This document shows positions 1 through 6,822 of a stretch of DNA of 64,000 nt, piece by piece. Position numbers and translations under genes: made by a program. Source of the stretch: Chloroflexota bacterium (lineage in GTDB: Bacteria; Chloroflexota; Ktedonobacteria; Ktedonobacterales; JADMIN01); contig JAJPKE010000036.1 in assembly GCA_021323855.1 (NCBI GenBank), forward strand, positions 62,001 through 126,000, written 5' to 3'. How positions within the stretch are numbered: position 1 is the stretch's first letter; every line of letters begins with the position of its first letter. The notes under the pieces were generated by a model, which was given only the letters and a program-made list of their open reading frames with translations, searched no databases and had not been told where the DNA came from.

Positions 1-25
1 AACGTCTTCTGAAGAAGATACCTCG

Positions 26-271
26 CTATCGGCGGCGGAAGAGCAACAGCAGCAAGTTGAGCAACACCGTCAGCACGACGCTGGCAAGGATGCAGGAGAC
101 AAGCGGGAAGAAGAACGTGGTGCTGCCGCGCCGGATGTTGATATCGCCGGGGAGCCGGCCAAAGAAACTGAGGAATGGCAGGCGCCCGGCAAAGAGAAAC
201 ACCAGCCCGACGACGATGATGACACCACCAAGAATCAACAATATCCGCCCCAGATCGCTGAGATTCGACAT
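26..271 (-). CDS. DUF2905 family small membrane protein
   Basis: This 81-residue protein matches the DUF2905 family in length and pattern. It has an N-terminal hydrophobic helix at about residues 8-27, then the conserved centre FFGRLPGDINIRR, then a second hydrophobic helix at about 52-77 ending in a triple-arginine tail. The family is widespread in bacteria and has no assigned function; it is predicted to sit in the inner membrane. The ATG start is preceded by a GAGGA ribosome binding site. It is transcribed away from the deacetylase gene that follows, and the two share the short upstream region. Confidence 0.88.
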   Translation of the reverse strand: MSNLSDLGRILLILGGVIIVVGLVFLFAGRLPFLSFFGRLPGDINIRRGSTTFFFPLVSCILASVVLTVLLNLLLLLFRRR

Positions 272-372
272 GTTCTGTTCCTCCTGCTCGCCTCATGCGC
301 TCAACCATCTCTACAAGAGTATATTATGTATGCTATGGATGCTAATAGACTGACATGAACGGAGCAGCCATC

Positions 373-1218
373 ATGCCAAAACGCCTCGTCTGCCTGACCT
401 TCGACTTCGACGCGCTCTCGCTCTGGATTGCGCGCCGCATAACTACACCGACGCCGATCTCACAGGGTGAATTTGGCGTCGTCGGCGCTGAGCGTATCCT
501 GGCGCTGCTGGACCGCTATCAGATCGCCGCCACCTGGTTCATTCCTGGGCATACGCTGGAGACGTATCCGGAGGTGTGCCGGCGCATCCACGCGGCGGGG
601 CATGAGATTGGCCACCACGGCTATGCGCACGAGCCGCCGGTGAACCTCTCGCGTGAGGAAGAGGAGCGCGTGTTGCTGCGCGGCAATGAGGCAATTCGCA
701 GCATCACTGGCACAGAGGCGCGCGGCTATCGCTCGCCGGCCTGGGACCTCAGCCCGCATACGGTGGAATTGTTGCTGGCGCATGGCTTCTTCTACGATAG
801 CAGCATGATGGGCAACGACTACCAGCCATACCGTGCGCGCCAGGGCGACGTGATTCCGCTCGATCAGCCAGCGCAGTTCGGCCAGCCGACGCGCCTGATC
901 GAATTGCCGGTGAGCTGGTCGCTGGATGACTTCCCGCACTTCGAGTATCTCTGGACGGCGACGCATCTCCAACAGGGATTGATGCGCGCGGATGACGTGC
1001 TGGCCAACTGGCTCGACGACTTTCGCGCCATGAGCCAGTTGGCCGGTGAGTGGGGCGTGCTGACCTACACGTTTCATCCGCAAGTCAGCGGACGTGGGCA
1101 TCGCTTGCTGATGCTCGAACGGCTGATACAGACGCTCCGCGACGAGGGCGCGATCTTTGCGCGGCTGGATGCCGTCGCCGCCGAATTCGATCAACGTAGC
1201 CCATTTGCCGTTGCATAA
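373..1218 (+). CDS. Polysaccharide deacetylase family protein
   Basis: A 281-residue protein of the NodB-type polysaccharide deacetylase family (carbohydrate esterase 4 fold), which removes acetyl groups from N-acetylated sugars using a divalent metal. The N-terminal motif LTFDFDA supplies the catalytic and metal-binding aspartates, and HEIGHHGYAHE holds the H-x(3)-H metal-binding histidines. RGYRSPAWD fits the third family motif. No signal peptide is visible, so it resembles the cytoplasmic PuuE/PgdA-like branch more than secreted chitin deacetylases. I chose the ATG at 373 because GGAG lies 8 bases upstream; the in-frame ATG at 355 has no ribosome binding site. Its substrate cannot be told from the sequence. 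Confidence 0.85.
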   Translation: MPKRLVCLTFDFDALSLWIARRITTPTPISQGEFGVVGAERILALLDRYQIAATWFIPGHTLETYPEVCRRIHAAGHEIGHHGYAHEPPVNLSREEEERVLLRGNEAIRSITGTEARGYRSPAWDLSPHTVELLLAHGFFYDSSMMGNDYQPYRARQGDVIPLDQPAQFGQPTRLIELPVSWSLDDFPHFEYLWTATHLQQGLMRADDVLANWLDDFRAMSQLAGEWGVLTYTFHPQVSGRGHRLLMLERLIQTLRDEGAIFARLDAVAAEFDQRSPFAVA

Positions 1219-1228
1219 TGCGGGCGGG

Positions 1229-1375
1229 CTATTTCATGCGATACCCGCATTTCTGGCATACCCAGGCGCCGTCCCAGACCGATTTCTCGAAGGGCATATC
1301 TTTTTTGCAATGGGGGCAATACATCATTTTGCCAGCCATCCACGCATACAGATGGCTCCACAGGTGCGCAAGCAT
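1229..1375 (-). CDS. Zinc-ribbon microprotein (48 aa)
   Basis: A 48-codon reading frame whose C-terminal half carries two CxxC knuckles, YCPHC and VCQKCGYR, separated by 17 residues, the layout of a small zinc ribbon. The N-terminal 16 residues are aromatic and Trp-rich. Translation could start at the ATG at 1375 (48 aa) or at the paired ATG codons at 1327/1324 (32 or 31 aa, zinc ribbon only). It follows the DUF4177 gene on the same strand by 56 bases, so the two may be co-transcribed. Such small ribbons often bind nucleic acid or a protein partner; the function is unknown. The paired CxxC spacing supports a real gene despite its size. Confidence 0.6.
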   Translation of the reverse strand: MLAHLWSHLYAWMAGKMMYCPHCKKDMPFEKSVWDGAWVCQKCGYRMK

Positions 1376-1431
1376 TGGTGTGCTACTCCTTCTGCGTAGC
1401 TACTTCGCTACACACTCACGCAGGATATACG

Positions 1432-1704
1432 TTACGCGCTCTGCTGCTGCTGTTGCTGTTGTCGCTCGCGCCGGAAAGAGACAACATAGTAGACAGTCGT
1501 GTATTCTTTCTGGCCCAGCAGCATGCCACCGCAGCCCGGTGACTGTTTGACACCAATCTGATCCACGCGATAGAATTCCCAGCCCTGCGCCGCTTCCTGG
1601 TCAACAATGTATTGGAGATACTGCGCGGCTTCTCCCGTTCCGGTGTTCTTCTTCAAGACGATGGTAGGGGGCACTTGCACCATGCGATACTCGTACATTC
1701 TCAA
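1432..1704 (-). CDS. DUF4177 family protein with poly-Gln tail
   Basis: A 90-residue protein. The opening MYEYRMVQVPP and the later AAQGWEFYRVDQIG segment match the small DUF4177 family, cytoplasmic proteins of unknown function that often occur with zinc-ribbon proteins. Here a zinc ribbon lies just downstream. The end of the gene carries a CTG/TTG-rich triplet tract on the plus strand (1437-1460) that translates as seven consecutive glutamines before the stop codon. Such a tract can change length by slippage without breaking the frame. Hydrophobic and charged residues alternate and there is no membrane segment. Confidence 0.8.
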   Translation of the reverse strand: MRMYEYRMVQVPPTIVLKKNTGTGEAAQYLQYIVDQEAAQGWEFYRVDQIGVKQSPGCGGMLLGQKEYTTVYYVVSFRRERQQQQQQQSA

Positions 1705-1918
1705 TTCTCCCTGAAGTTACTCATAAAAACGGTCATGCGCATATGTCTATTTTTACTATAACATCTCCATAAAACGATTGCAAGTATTTTTCACTTCAAC
1801 TGGCGTCGAGAGAGAATCTGCTTTACCGGCGTCCGCAGTTGAGAGGCAACGGCTGATGCGCTATCAGTCGCCGCCTCTCGACGATACAACACGACGCTTA
1901 TGGCTGATTATAGTTGGT

Positions 1919-2845
1919 TTATGGCTGGATGCCGCGCTCTCGGCGCGTGGCCTCCACCTCCGGATACATCTGCATGATGCCCAGCGCGTGGCCTTCGGGG
2001 TCGGTGAAGAAGAAAGCGCGTCCCGCGCCGACATCCACAATTTCGCCAACTTCGACGCCGCGCGCCTTCAGATCGTTCCAGGCAGCGTCCACATCCTCCA
2101 CGCCCAGGTTTATCTCGCTGCCGCCCACCGGCTGCGCGCTGCCCTCCGTATCCTCCACCTTTTGCAGCGCGATGGGCGTGCCAGCGGCGGGCTTGAGGAA
2201 GATGAAGTCGCTCTCGTTGGTGAACTCTGGAATGACCTCCATGCCCAACACGTCCACATAGAACGCTCTGGCTTGGGCGAGGTCGCGCACAAGCTGGCGT
2301 ACCAGGCCGACACGATACTGCATATTCCGCCCCTCTTTCTTCGTTGCTTCAGTTGGCGTTGATGTTTCCGCCGCATCCTCACGCGCCAACTGGTCCAGAT
2401 AGTCCGGGAACTGCTTGCGCAACAGCTTCGATCCCCAGCCGGAGCGGAGGATGTCGCGCACGGTCAGCGCAGGCGGACCGCCCGCCGCGAAGCCACTATG
2501 CTCCAGCCGCAGATGCGTGCCAGTTCCTCGCTCTCGCAGGGTGAAAGTCAGCAGCGTGACCGGCAGCCCGCCGCCCTGCCAGGTGAAGGCGACGACATGC
2601 GGCGCATCGAGTTGCGTCACCTCGCAGAAGACGACGCCATTCCAATCGAACTGCGGCTGCGAGTGAAAGGTGAAGCGATGCCCCACCTGTGGCACGAAAT
2701 CGTTGGGCATTAGCCACGCGGCGAGCGCATCGGCGCTGGTGAGCGCCCGCCAGACGCGCTCGATGGGATGAGGATAGGTCATCTCTATGATGATCGCGTC
2801 GCCGGTCGTCAGATCGGTCAGGTCCGTCATCAGGTCGCTGCTCAT
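1919..2845 (-). CDS. SRPBCC (AHSA1-like) domain fused to a glyoxalase/VOC domain
   Basis: A 308-residue two-domain protein. Residues 15-155 form an SRPBCC/AHSA1-like domain (EMTYPHPIERVWRALT opening, a helix-grip hydrophobic-ligand fold). Residues 175-295 form a vicinal-oxygen-chelate domain (RDLAQARAFYVDVLGMEV, then FFTDPEGHALGIMQ), the fold of glyoxalase and bleomycin-resistance proteins. It overlaps the upstream ArsR gene by 4 bases, the standard ArsR-SRPBCC arrangement. Between the domains an in-frame ATG at 2323 follows GAGGGG, so the VOC part (134 aa) could also be made separately. The ligand or substrate is unknown. Fused or independently initiated, both domains are intact. Confidence 0.85.
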   Translation of the reverse strand: MSSDLMTDLTDLTTGDAIIIEMTYPHPIERVWRALTSADALAAWLMPNDFVPQVGHRFTFHSQPQFDWNGVVFCEVTQLDAPHVVAFTWQGGGLPVTLLTFTLRERGTGTHLRLEHSGFAAGGPPALTVRDILRSGWGSKLLRKQFPDYLDQLAREDAAETSTPTEATKKEGRNMQYRVGLVRQLVRDLAQARAFYVDVLGMEVIPEFTNESDFIFLKPAAGTPIALQKVEDTEGSAQPVGGSEINLGVEDVDAAWNDLKARGVEVGEIVDVGAGRAFFFTDPEGHALGIMQMYPEVEATRRERGIQP

Positions 2846-3225
2846 TGTTCTTGCTCCGCATGCTCGTCTTGTTCGTCTTGTTCGTCTTGTTCGTCCAGGT
2901 AGTTGCTAAGCGCCGCCAGCCGGGTGCGCCAGAAATGATCGTACTGGTGAATCCAGTCGCTCACCTCCGCCAGCGGTTGCGGTTGCAGCGAATAGCGCCG
3001 CTCGCGCCCCTGCCGCCGCTCTGCCACTAGCCCCGCCTCGCGCAGCACCCGTAGATGCTGCGAAATCGCGGGACGGCTCACGGCGAACGGCGCCGCCAGT
3101 TGCGTGACGGTGAGGTCGTCCCGCGCCAGCCGGTCCAGGATGCGCCGCCGGATGGGATGCGCAATCGCCAGGAAGACATCAGCATCCGCAGGCTGCTCTT
3201 CTTCTGTTGTTGAACTATTTGCCAT
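2842..3225 (-). CDS. ArsR-family winged-helix transcription regulator
   Basis: A 127-residue ArsR-type repressor. The winged helix covers about residues 15-85, with the recognition segment FAVSRPAISQHLRVL. The metal-binding ELCVCDL-type motif is absent, placing it in the metal-independent group that pairs with SRPBCC genes. The C terminus is a run of Asp-Glu-Gln repeats from a 9-base tandem repeat at about 2866-2898. I chose the ATG at 3225, which has GGAG 7 bases upstream. The longer reading frame from a GTG at 3258 would begin within bases of the -10 box of the promoter found here, so it is unlikely. It probably represses its own operon through the dyad in that promoter. Confidence 0.88.
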   Translation of the reverse strand: MANSSTTEEEQPADADVFLAIAHPIRRRILDRLARDDLTVTQLAAPFAVSRPAISQHLRVLREAGLVAERRQGRERRYSLQPQPLAEVSDWIHQYDHFWRTRLAALSNYLDEQDEQDEQDEHAEQEQ

Positions 3226-3259
3226 CGCTTGCTCCGACAAGAACACGTGTTCTGACACA

Positions 3260-3289
3260 ATTATACGTAAGCAATTCCTTACATGTCAA
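3260..3289 (-). promoter_or_regulatory. Sigma-70 promoter with ArsR-type dyad in the spacer
   Basis: On the minus strand, TTGACA (3289-3284) and TATAAT (3265-3260) are separated by 18 bases, near-consensus. The spacer holds the inverted repeat GTAAG-N6-CTTAC (3267-3282), placed where a bound repressor would block RNA polymerase. It lies directly upstream of the arsR-SRPBCC operon and so is the likely autoregulatory site. It also fixes the arsR start at 3225. Confidence 0.75.
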
Positions 3290-3533
3290 GAGCGTAAAGA
3301 CGCTTGACGCTTCATCACCTTTAACGCGGAGATAATGCGCGGTTTACCAGCGTCTGTGATGCTATCAGAGACCATCAGAGGCCATCAACGGTTCGGCATA
3401 CCTCATGCTGGCACTGCCACCTGCCGACCTGTCGGTCCGTGCGGATGATAGAGAATCGCCGCATGTTCGCTCTATGGTATGTAGAGGTATGCAGGTCATG
3501 TCTACCTGCGCCCACCACGAAGGAGTTTTGCCT

Positions 3534-4592
3534 GTGAAGAAACGCCGGAACAGCCTCATCGCCGCAGTTATCGCGTTCGTGGCGGTCATCGCCATCGCGG
3601 TCCCTGGTTTTGCCTTCGCCCATGCGGGGGCCAGCAACAACGCCGCCGCGCAGACTACCGCGAAGGTGCGGCCCTTCGATCATGTCTTCGTCATCTTCAT
3701 GGAGAACCACGGCACGCCTAGCATCATCGGCGACCCCAACGCGCCGTATATCAACAGCCTGGCGCAGACGTATGCGCTGGCGAACAACTATTACGGCGTG
3801 ACGCATCCGAGCCTGCCAAACTACATCGCTGCAACCTCCGGCAACAACTGGTATAGCAACAGCGACGACCCCACCCAGGTCTTCGATCATGTCAACCTGG
3901 TAGATTCACTGGAACGCGCCCACCTCTCGTGGAAGGGCTACATGGAGAATCTGCCGTCGGTCGGCTTCACCGGCGCGTCCTCGCCGGATGGGCTGTACGT
4001 CTCCAAGCATGACCCGTTCGTTCTCTATCAGGATATTCTCAACAACCCCAAGCGACTCAACAATGTGGTGCCGCTGAGCCAGCTTTCGGTTGATCTGGCG
4101 CAGAACCATGTGCCGAACTTCGCCTGGATTACGCCGAACCTCTGCAACGATATGCACGGCGTCGGTGGCAGCCCGTGCCCCTATAGCAATGATGCGCAGC
4201 TCAAAGCCGATGGCGACGCCTTCGTCAAAGAGTGGGTCAACGCGATCATGAGTTCGCGCGCCTGGACGGGCAACTCAGTGATCTTCATCACCTGGGACGA
4301 GGACGACTACACCGGCAATCCGGCGAACGGCGGCTGGGAAAGCCCCGCTGGCTGCTGCGACAGCCCCGTCATTCCGGCCAACGCCTCGTTCTTCCCGGCG
4401 GGCGGCCTCTATGGCGGCGGTCAGGTGCCGATGATTGTGATTGGCACACATACGAAGCGCGCCTACGTCTCCACGACAGCCTACAACCACTATTCGATGC
4501 TCAAAACCATCGAGGATGTCTGGGGCCTGCCGGAGATCGGCATGACCAGCGATTCAGCCCAGGTCACTGACATGTACGAGTTCTTCAAGTAG
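3534..4592 (+). CDS. Secreted phosphoesterase (acid phosphatase / phospholipase C superfamily)
   Basis: A 352-residue exported protein of the PF04185 phosphoesterase family, which includes phospholipase C and AcpA-type acid phosphatases. It starts at a GTG 8 bases after AAGGAG; the longer open frame upstream has no such signal. Residues 1-30 are a signal peptide (VKKRR, hydrophobic core, FAFAHAG cleavage region). The metal-binding motif FVIFMENHG follows, then THPSLPNYIAATSG and FITWDEDDY, the family's conserved aspartate/glutamate block. The C terminus has HYSMLKTIEDVWGLP, also typical. It probably hydrolyses phosphomonoesters or phospholipids outside the membrane; the substrate is not determined. 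Confidence 0.87.
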   Translation: MKKRRNSLIAAVIAFVAVIAIAVPGFAFAHAGASNNAAAQTTAKVRPFDHVFVIFMENHGTPSIIGDPNAPYINSLAQTYALANNYYGVTHPSLPNYIAATSGNNWYSNSDDPTQVFDHVNLVDSLERAHLSWKGYMENLPSVGFTGASSPDGLYVSKHDPFVLYQDILNNPKRLNNVVPLSQLSVDLAQNHVPNFAWITPNLCNDMHGVGGSPCPYSNDAQLKADGDAFVKEWVNAIMSSRAWTGNSVIFITWDEDDYTGNPANGGWESPAGCCDSPVIPANASFFPAGGLYGGGQVPMIVIGTHTKRAYVSTTAYNHYSMLKTIEDVWGLPEIGMTSDSAQVTDMYEFFK

Positions 4593-4851
4593 CCCCCACC
4601 CCCAACCCCTCCCCCGTGCGCGGGAGGGGAGCAAAGAGACCTCACCCCCTACCCCTCTCCCGCGAGGAGAGGGGACTGTGGGGTGGCGCGTTGTGGTGAT
4701 GGCAATGGATTCAATTCGCGCAGAGGGAGCTAGCGATTGAAAGCGCGCCTGGATGGCGTGCCGCCGCGAAGTCCGCCTGCGCGGACTCAGAACAGGCGCC
4801 TCTGGTCTCCCCTCTCCCACAGGGAGAGGGGCAGGGGGTGAGGTCTCTCCC
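4593..4851. repeat. GC-rich dispersed palindromic repeat cluster
   Basis: This gap has no gene. It holds copies of a repeat family found many times in the window: a C-rich arm with CCCCTCCCCCGTGCGCGGGA, a G-rich arm (CCTCTCCCGCGAGGAGAGGG) and, at 4740-4790, a second module GGATGGCGTGCCGCCGCGAA followed by GTCCGCCTGCGCGGACT. The last module is an inverted repeat (AGTCCGC/GCGGACT). The gap lies between two converging genes, so the hairpins could also end transcription. Related copies lie near 6.1, 13.6, 17.1, 23.3, 28.4, 34.9, 41.3 and 48 kb. Confidence 0.8.
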
Positions 4852-5874
4852 TCAACGGCGCACCTGATACAGCGCCGCCACTAATTTGTTGACGCCGCTG
4901 TCGTATTCATTGCCGCGCGCATCCACGAATTGCGTGTGCCCCCAGCCGAGCGGAATGCACTCCATCCAGGAGGTGCCCGCCGCCCACACCGGAAACACGC
5001 CTTTGCCGTTGGCGTTGGCAAGCGCCAGTTCATCCTTGACGTAGGGCGATTCCCGCGAACTGGGCGAGGCGACCAATATCACCGCGTGACACGAGGCAAT
5101 CGCCTGGCGGATGGCCTGCTCCCAATCGGCGGTGCCGGGCGTCAGGTTCGTGTTGTCTATCCACGTGGTCAAGCCCTGCTCTCGCAAGCTGCCTTGTAAC
5201 CGCTCGACAAAGCTCTGATCTTTGCGCGAATAGCTAATGAAAATTGGAGCATCTATGCGTTGCTGCACAGGTGGCTGTTGTAGTGGTGGCTTCGGTTGTA
5301 GCGATTCCATGTTGGCAGGCGCAGACTGTGGTGTTGGTTGGGCAACTGCTGTCCGCTGAAGATGGCGCAAGTAAGCGCGAACGGCTTGCGCGCCCTGTTT
5401 CACAACGTCTGGTGGTGGCACCTGCATCTGCTTCTGGTCTAGAGCAAGTGAGTCTAGCTGAGATAAGTTTGCCAATTCCACCGGAAGCGTGGTAAGTGGA
5501 TTACCACGCAAGCTGAGGATGGTTAAACTGGTGAGACGACCAATCTCAGGAGGCAGCATGCTGAGGCGATTTTTATCCAGGTAAAGATACTCCAAATTTC
5601 TGAACTTAAATACTTCTTGAGGGACTTCTGTTAGGTTCAATCCACAGAGGTAGAGAATTCGTAAGGTATAGGATGAATCAATATCAATATTGGCAGCAGC
5701 GTTATGGGTAATCAAACCACCACCCCTATATGACATGTAGTAGACTTGACGTGTGAAGCCTGAAAAGATATTAGAGTGAACTTTGCATCTTGAAGCAGGA
5801 TTCCACTTCCCGAACAAACTACCTTGAAGCCGTTCGACGATTTCTGAATCATCCGGTAATGATGCCGAACTCAT
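4852..5874 (-). CDS. LRR-TIR domain protein (putative immune-type sensor)
   Basis: A 340-residue protein starting at the ATG at 5874, which has AGGAG 6 bases upstream; an ATG 21 bases earlier lacks one. Counting from that earlier ATG, residues 78-155 hold three or four leucine-rich repeats (LRILYLCGLNLTEVP, LEYLYLDKNRLSMLP, LTILSLRGNPLTTLP). The segment VKQGAQAVRAYLRHLQ is the helix that often follows LRRs in bacterial Roco-like proteins. A Pro/Gln linker leads to a TIR domain at 215-335 (PIFISYSRKDQSFVERL) with candidate NADase glutamate E289 in SPYVKDELALA. The 8-residue TIR helix VERLQGSL also appears at 20-27. The 5' half has lower GC than its neighbours, suggesting transfer. Bacterial TIR proteins often degrade NAD in defence; that role here is inference. 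Confidence 0.82.
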   Translation of the reverse strand: MSSASLPDDSEIVERLQGSLFGKWNPASRCKVHSNIFSGFTRQVYYMSYRGGGLITHNAAANIDIDSSYTLRILYLCGLNLTEVPQEVFKFRNLEYLYLDKNRLSMLPPEIGRLTSLTILSLRGNPLTTLPVELANLSQLDSLALDQKQMQVPPPDVVKQGAQAVRAYLRHLQRTAVAQPTPQSAPANMESLQPKPPLQQPPVQQRIDAPIFISYSRKDQSFVERLQGSLREQGLTTWIDNTNLTPGTADWEQAIRQAIASCHAVILVASPSSRESPYVKDELALANANGKGVFPVWAAGTSWMECIPLGWGHTQFVDARGNEYDSGVNKLVAALYQVRR

Positions 5875-5995
5875 GCCAGCCTCCTGATATCTCATGTTTC
5901 TTTGCCAATAAAACTGCTATTCTGGCTCAGAAGTATACTCGCCAGGTAAGTAGAAGGCAAGCGCAGGATGGAGTGAAAGGATGCACAGGACAGCC

Positions 5996-6202
5996 AGCGA
6001 ATGAATTCGCGCCTGGCTGGCCGGTGGCCGCGAAACCTGCCTGTGCCGGTTCGGGTCAGGCATGTATTGCGTCGAAGTCTATCTCCAGTCCGCGTAGGCG
6101 GACTTCGCGGCGGGACGCCATCCAGGCGCGGTTTCAACCGCCGGGCAACGTGTTCCCGCGCCGCCTCTCCCGCGCACGGGGGAGGGGCTGGGGGTGGGGG
6201 AA
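5996..6202. repeat. GC-rich dispersed repeat copies
   Basis: The 328-base gap between the LRR-TIR gene and the response-regulator gene holds no convincing gene. From about 6090 it contains AGTCCGCGTAGGCGGACTTC, then CGGGACGCCATCCAGGCGCG, then CTCCCGCGCACGGGGGAGGG and a GGGGGTGGGGG tail. These are the modules seen at 4.6-4.85 kb in the opposite orientation. Bases 5875-5995 show nothing beyond probable promoter space for the LRR-TIR gene. Confidence 0.75.
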
Positions 6203-6817
6203 CTACAGCCAGCCCTTCGCCTGGGCGACGTGCGCCGCCTCGATGCGGTTGTGCGCGCCAGTCTTCTGGATGGCGACGGAGAGATAGTTGCGCACGGTGC
6301 CTTCGCTCAGCGCCAGTGTCTCCGCAATTTCAGCGACACTGGACCCATCAGTGGCGGCGGCCAGCACCTCGCGTTCACGGTCGGTGAGTGGATTGTTGCC
6401 CTCGCTCAGCGCGGCCATCGCCAGCGCCGGGTCCACCACACGCTCGCCGGCCATCGCTCGCCGTACCGCTTCCGCCAGTTGCGCGGCTGGCGCATCCTTC
6501 AGCAGATAGCCCACCGCGCCGGTCTCCATTGCGCGGCGCAGATAGCCGGGGCGGCCAAAGGTCGTCAGAATCAGCACGCGACACGAGGGCAATTGCTTAC
6601 GCAGGTCAGTCGCCGCCGTCAGCCCATCGCAGCCGGGCATCTCGATGTCCAGCAGGGCCACGTCTGGCTTAGCGTTCAGCGCGGCTGGCACCACCTCGTC
6701 GCCGCGCCCGACCTCGGCGACGATCTCGATATCGCCTTCCAGCGTCAGCAGCGCCGCCAGCGCGCCGCGCACCATCGCCTGATCTTCCGCCAGCAGTATG
6801 CGTATCGTGTCCACCAT
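6203..6817 (-). CDS. NarL/LuxR-family response regulator
   Basis: A 204-residue two-component response regulator. Receiver domain residues 4-120: acidic pocket E11-D12, phospho-acceptor D57 in ALLDIEMPG, switch threonine in LILTTF, and conserved lysine in YLLKDAP. A LuxR-type helix-turn-helix covers 142-204 (LTDREREVLAAATDG, then VAEIAETLALSEGTVRNYL). It lies 5 bases after the histidine-kinase gene, so the pair forms one operon and a cognate system. All catalytic residues are present. In the related YvfT/YvfU and DesK/DesR pairs the targets are often ABC transporters or lipid enzymes; none is adjacent here. Confidence 0.93.
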   Translation of the reverse strand: MVDTIRILLAEDQAMVRGALAALLTLEGDIEIVAEVGRGDEVVPAALNAKPDVALLDIEMPGCDGLTAATDLRKQLPSCRVLILTTFGRPGYLRRAMETGAVGYLLKDAPAAQLAEAVRRAMAGERVVDPALAMAALSEGNNPLTDREREVLAAATDGSSVAEIAETLALSEGTVRNYLSVAIQKTGAHNRIEAAHVAQAKGWL

Positions 6818-6822
6818 AGTAG

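Noticed and set aside
2866-2898. Phase-variable repeat in arsR
   Set aside because: The 9-base unit changes length in multiples of three, so it cannot switch the gene on or off; only the acidic tail would vary.
3405-3533. A 43-residue longer start for the secreted phosphoesterase
   Set aside because: The GTG at 3534 has a well-placed AAGGAG and puts the signal peptide at the true N terminus.
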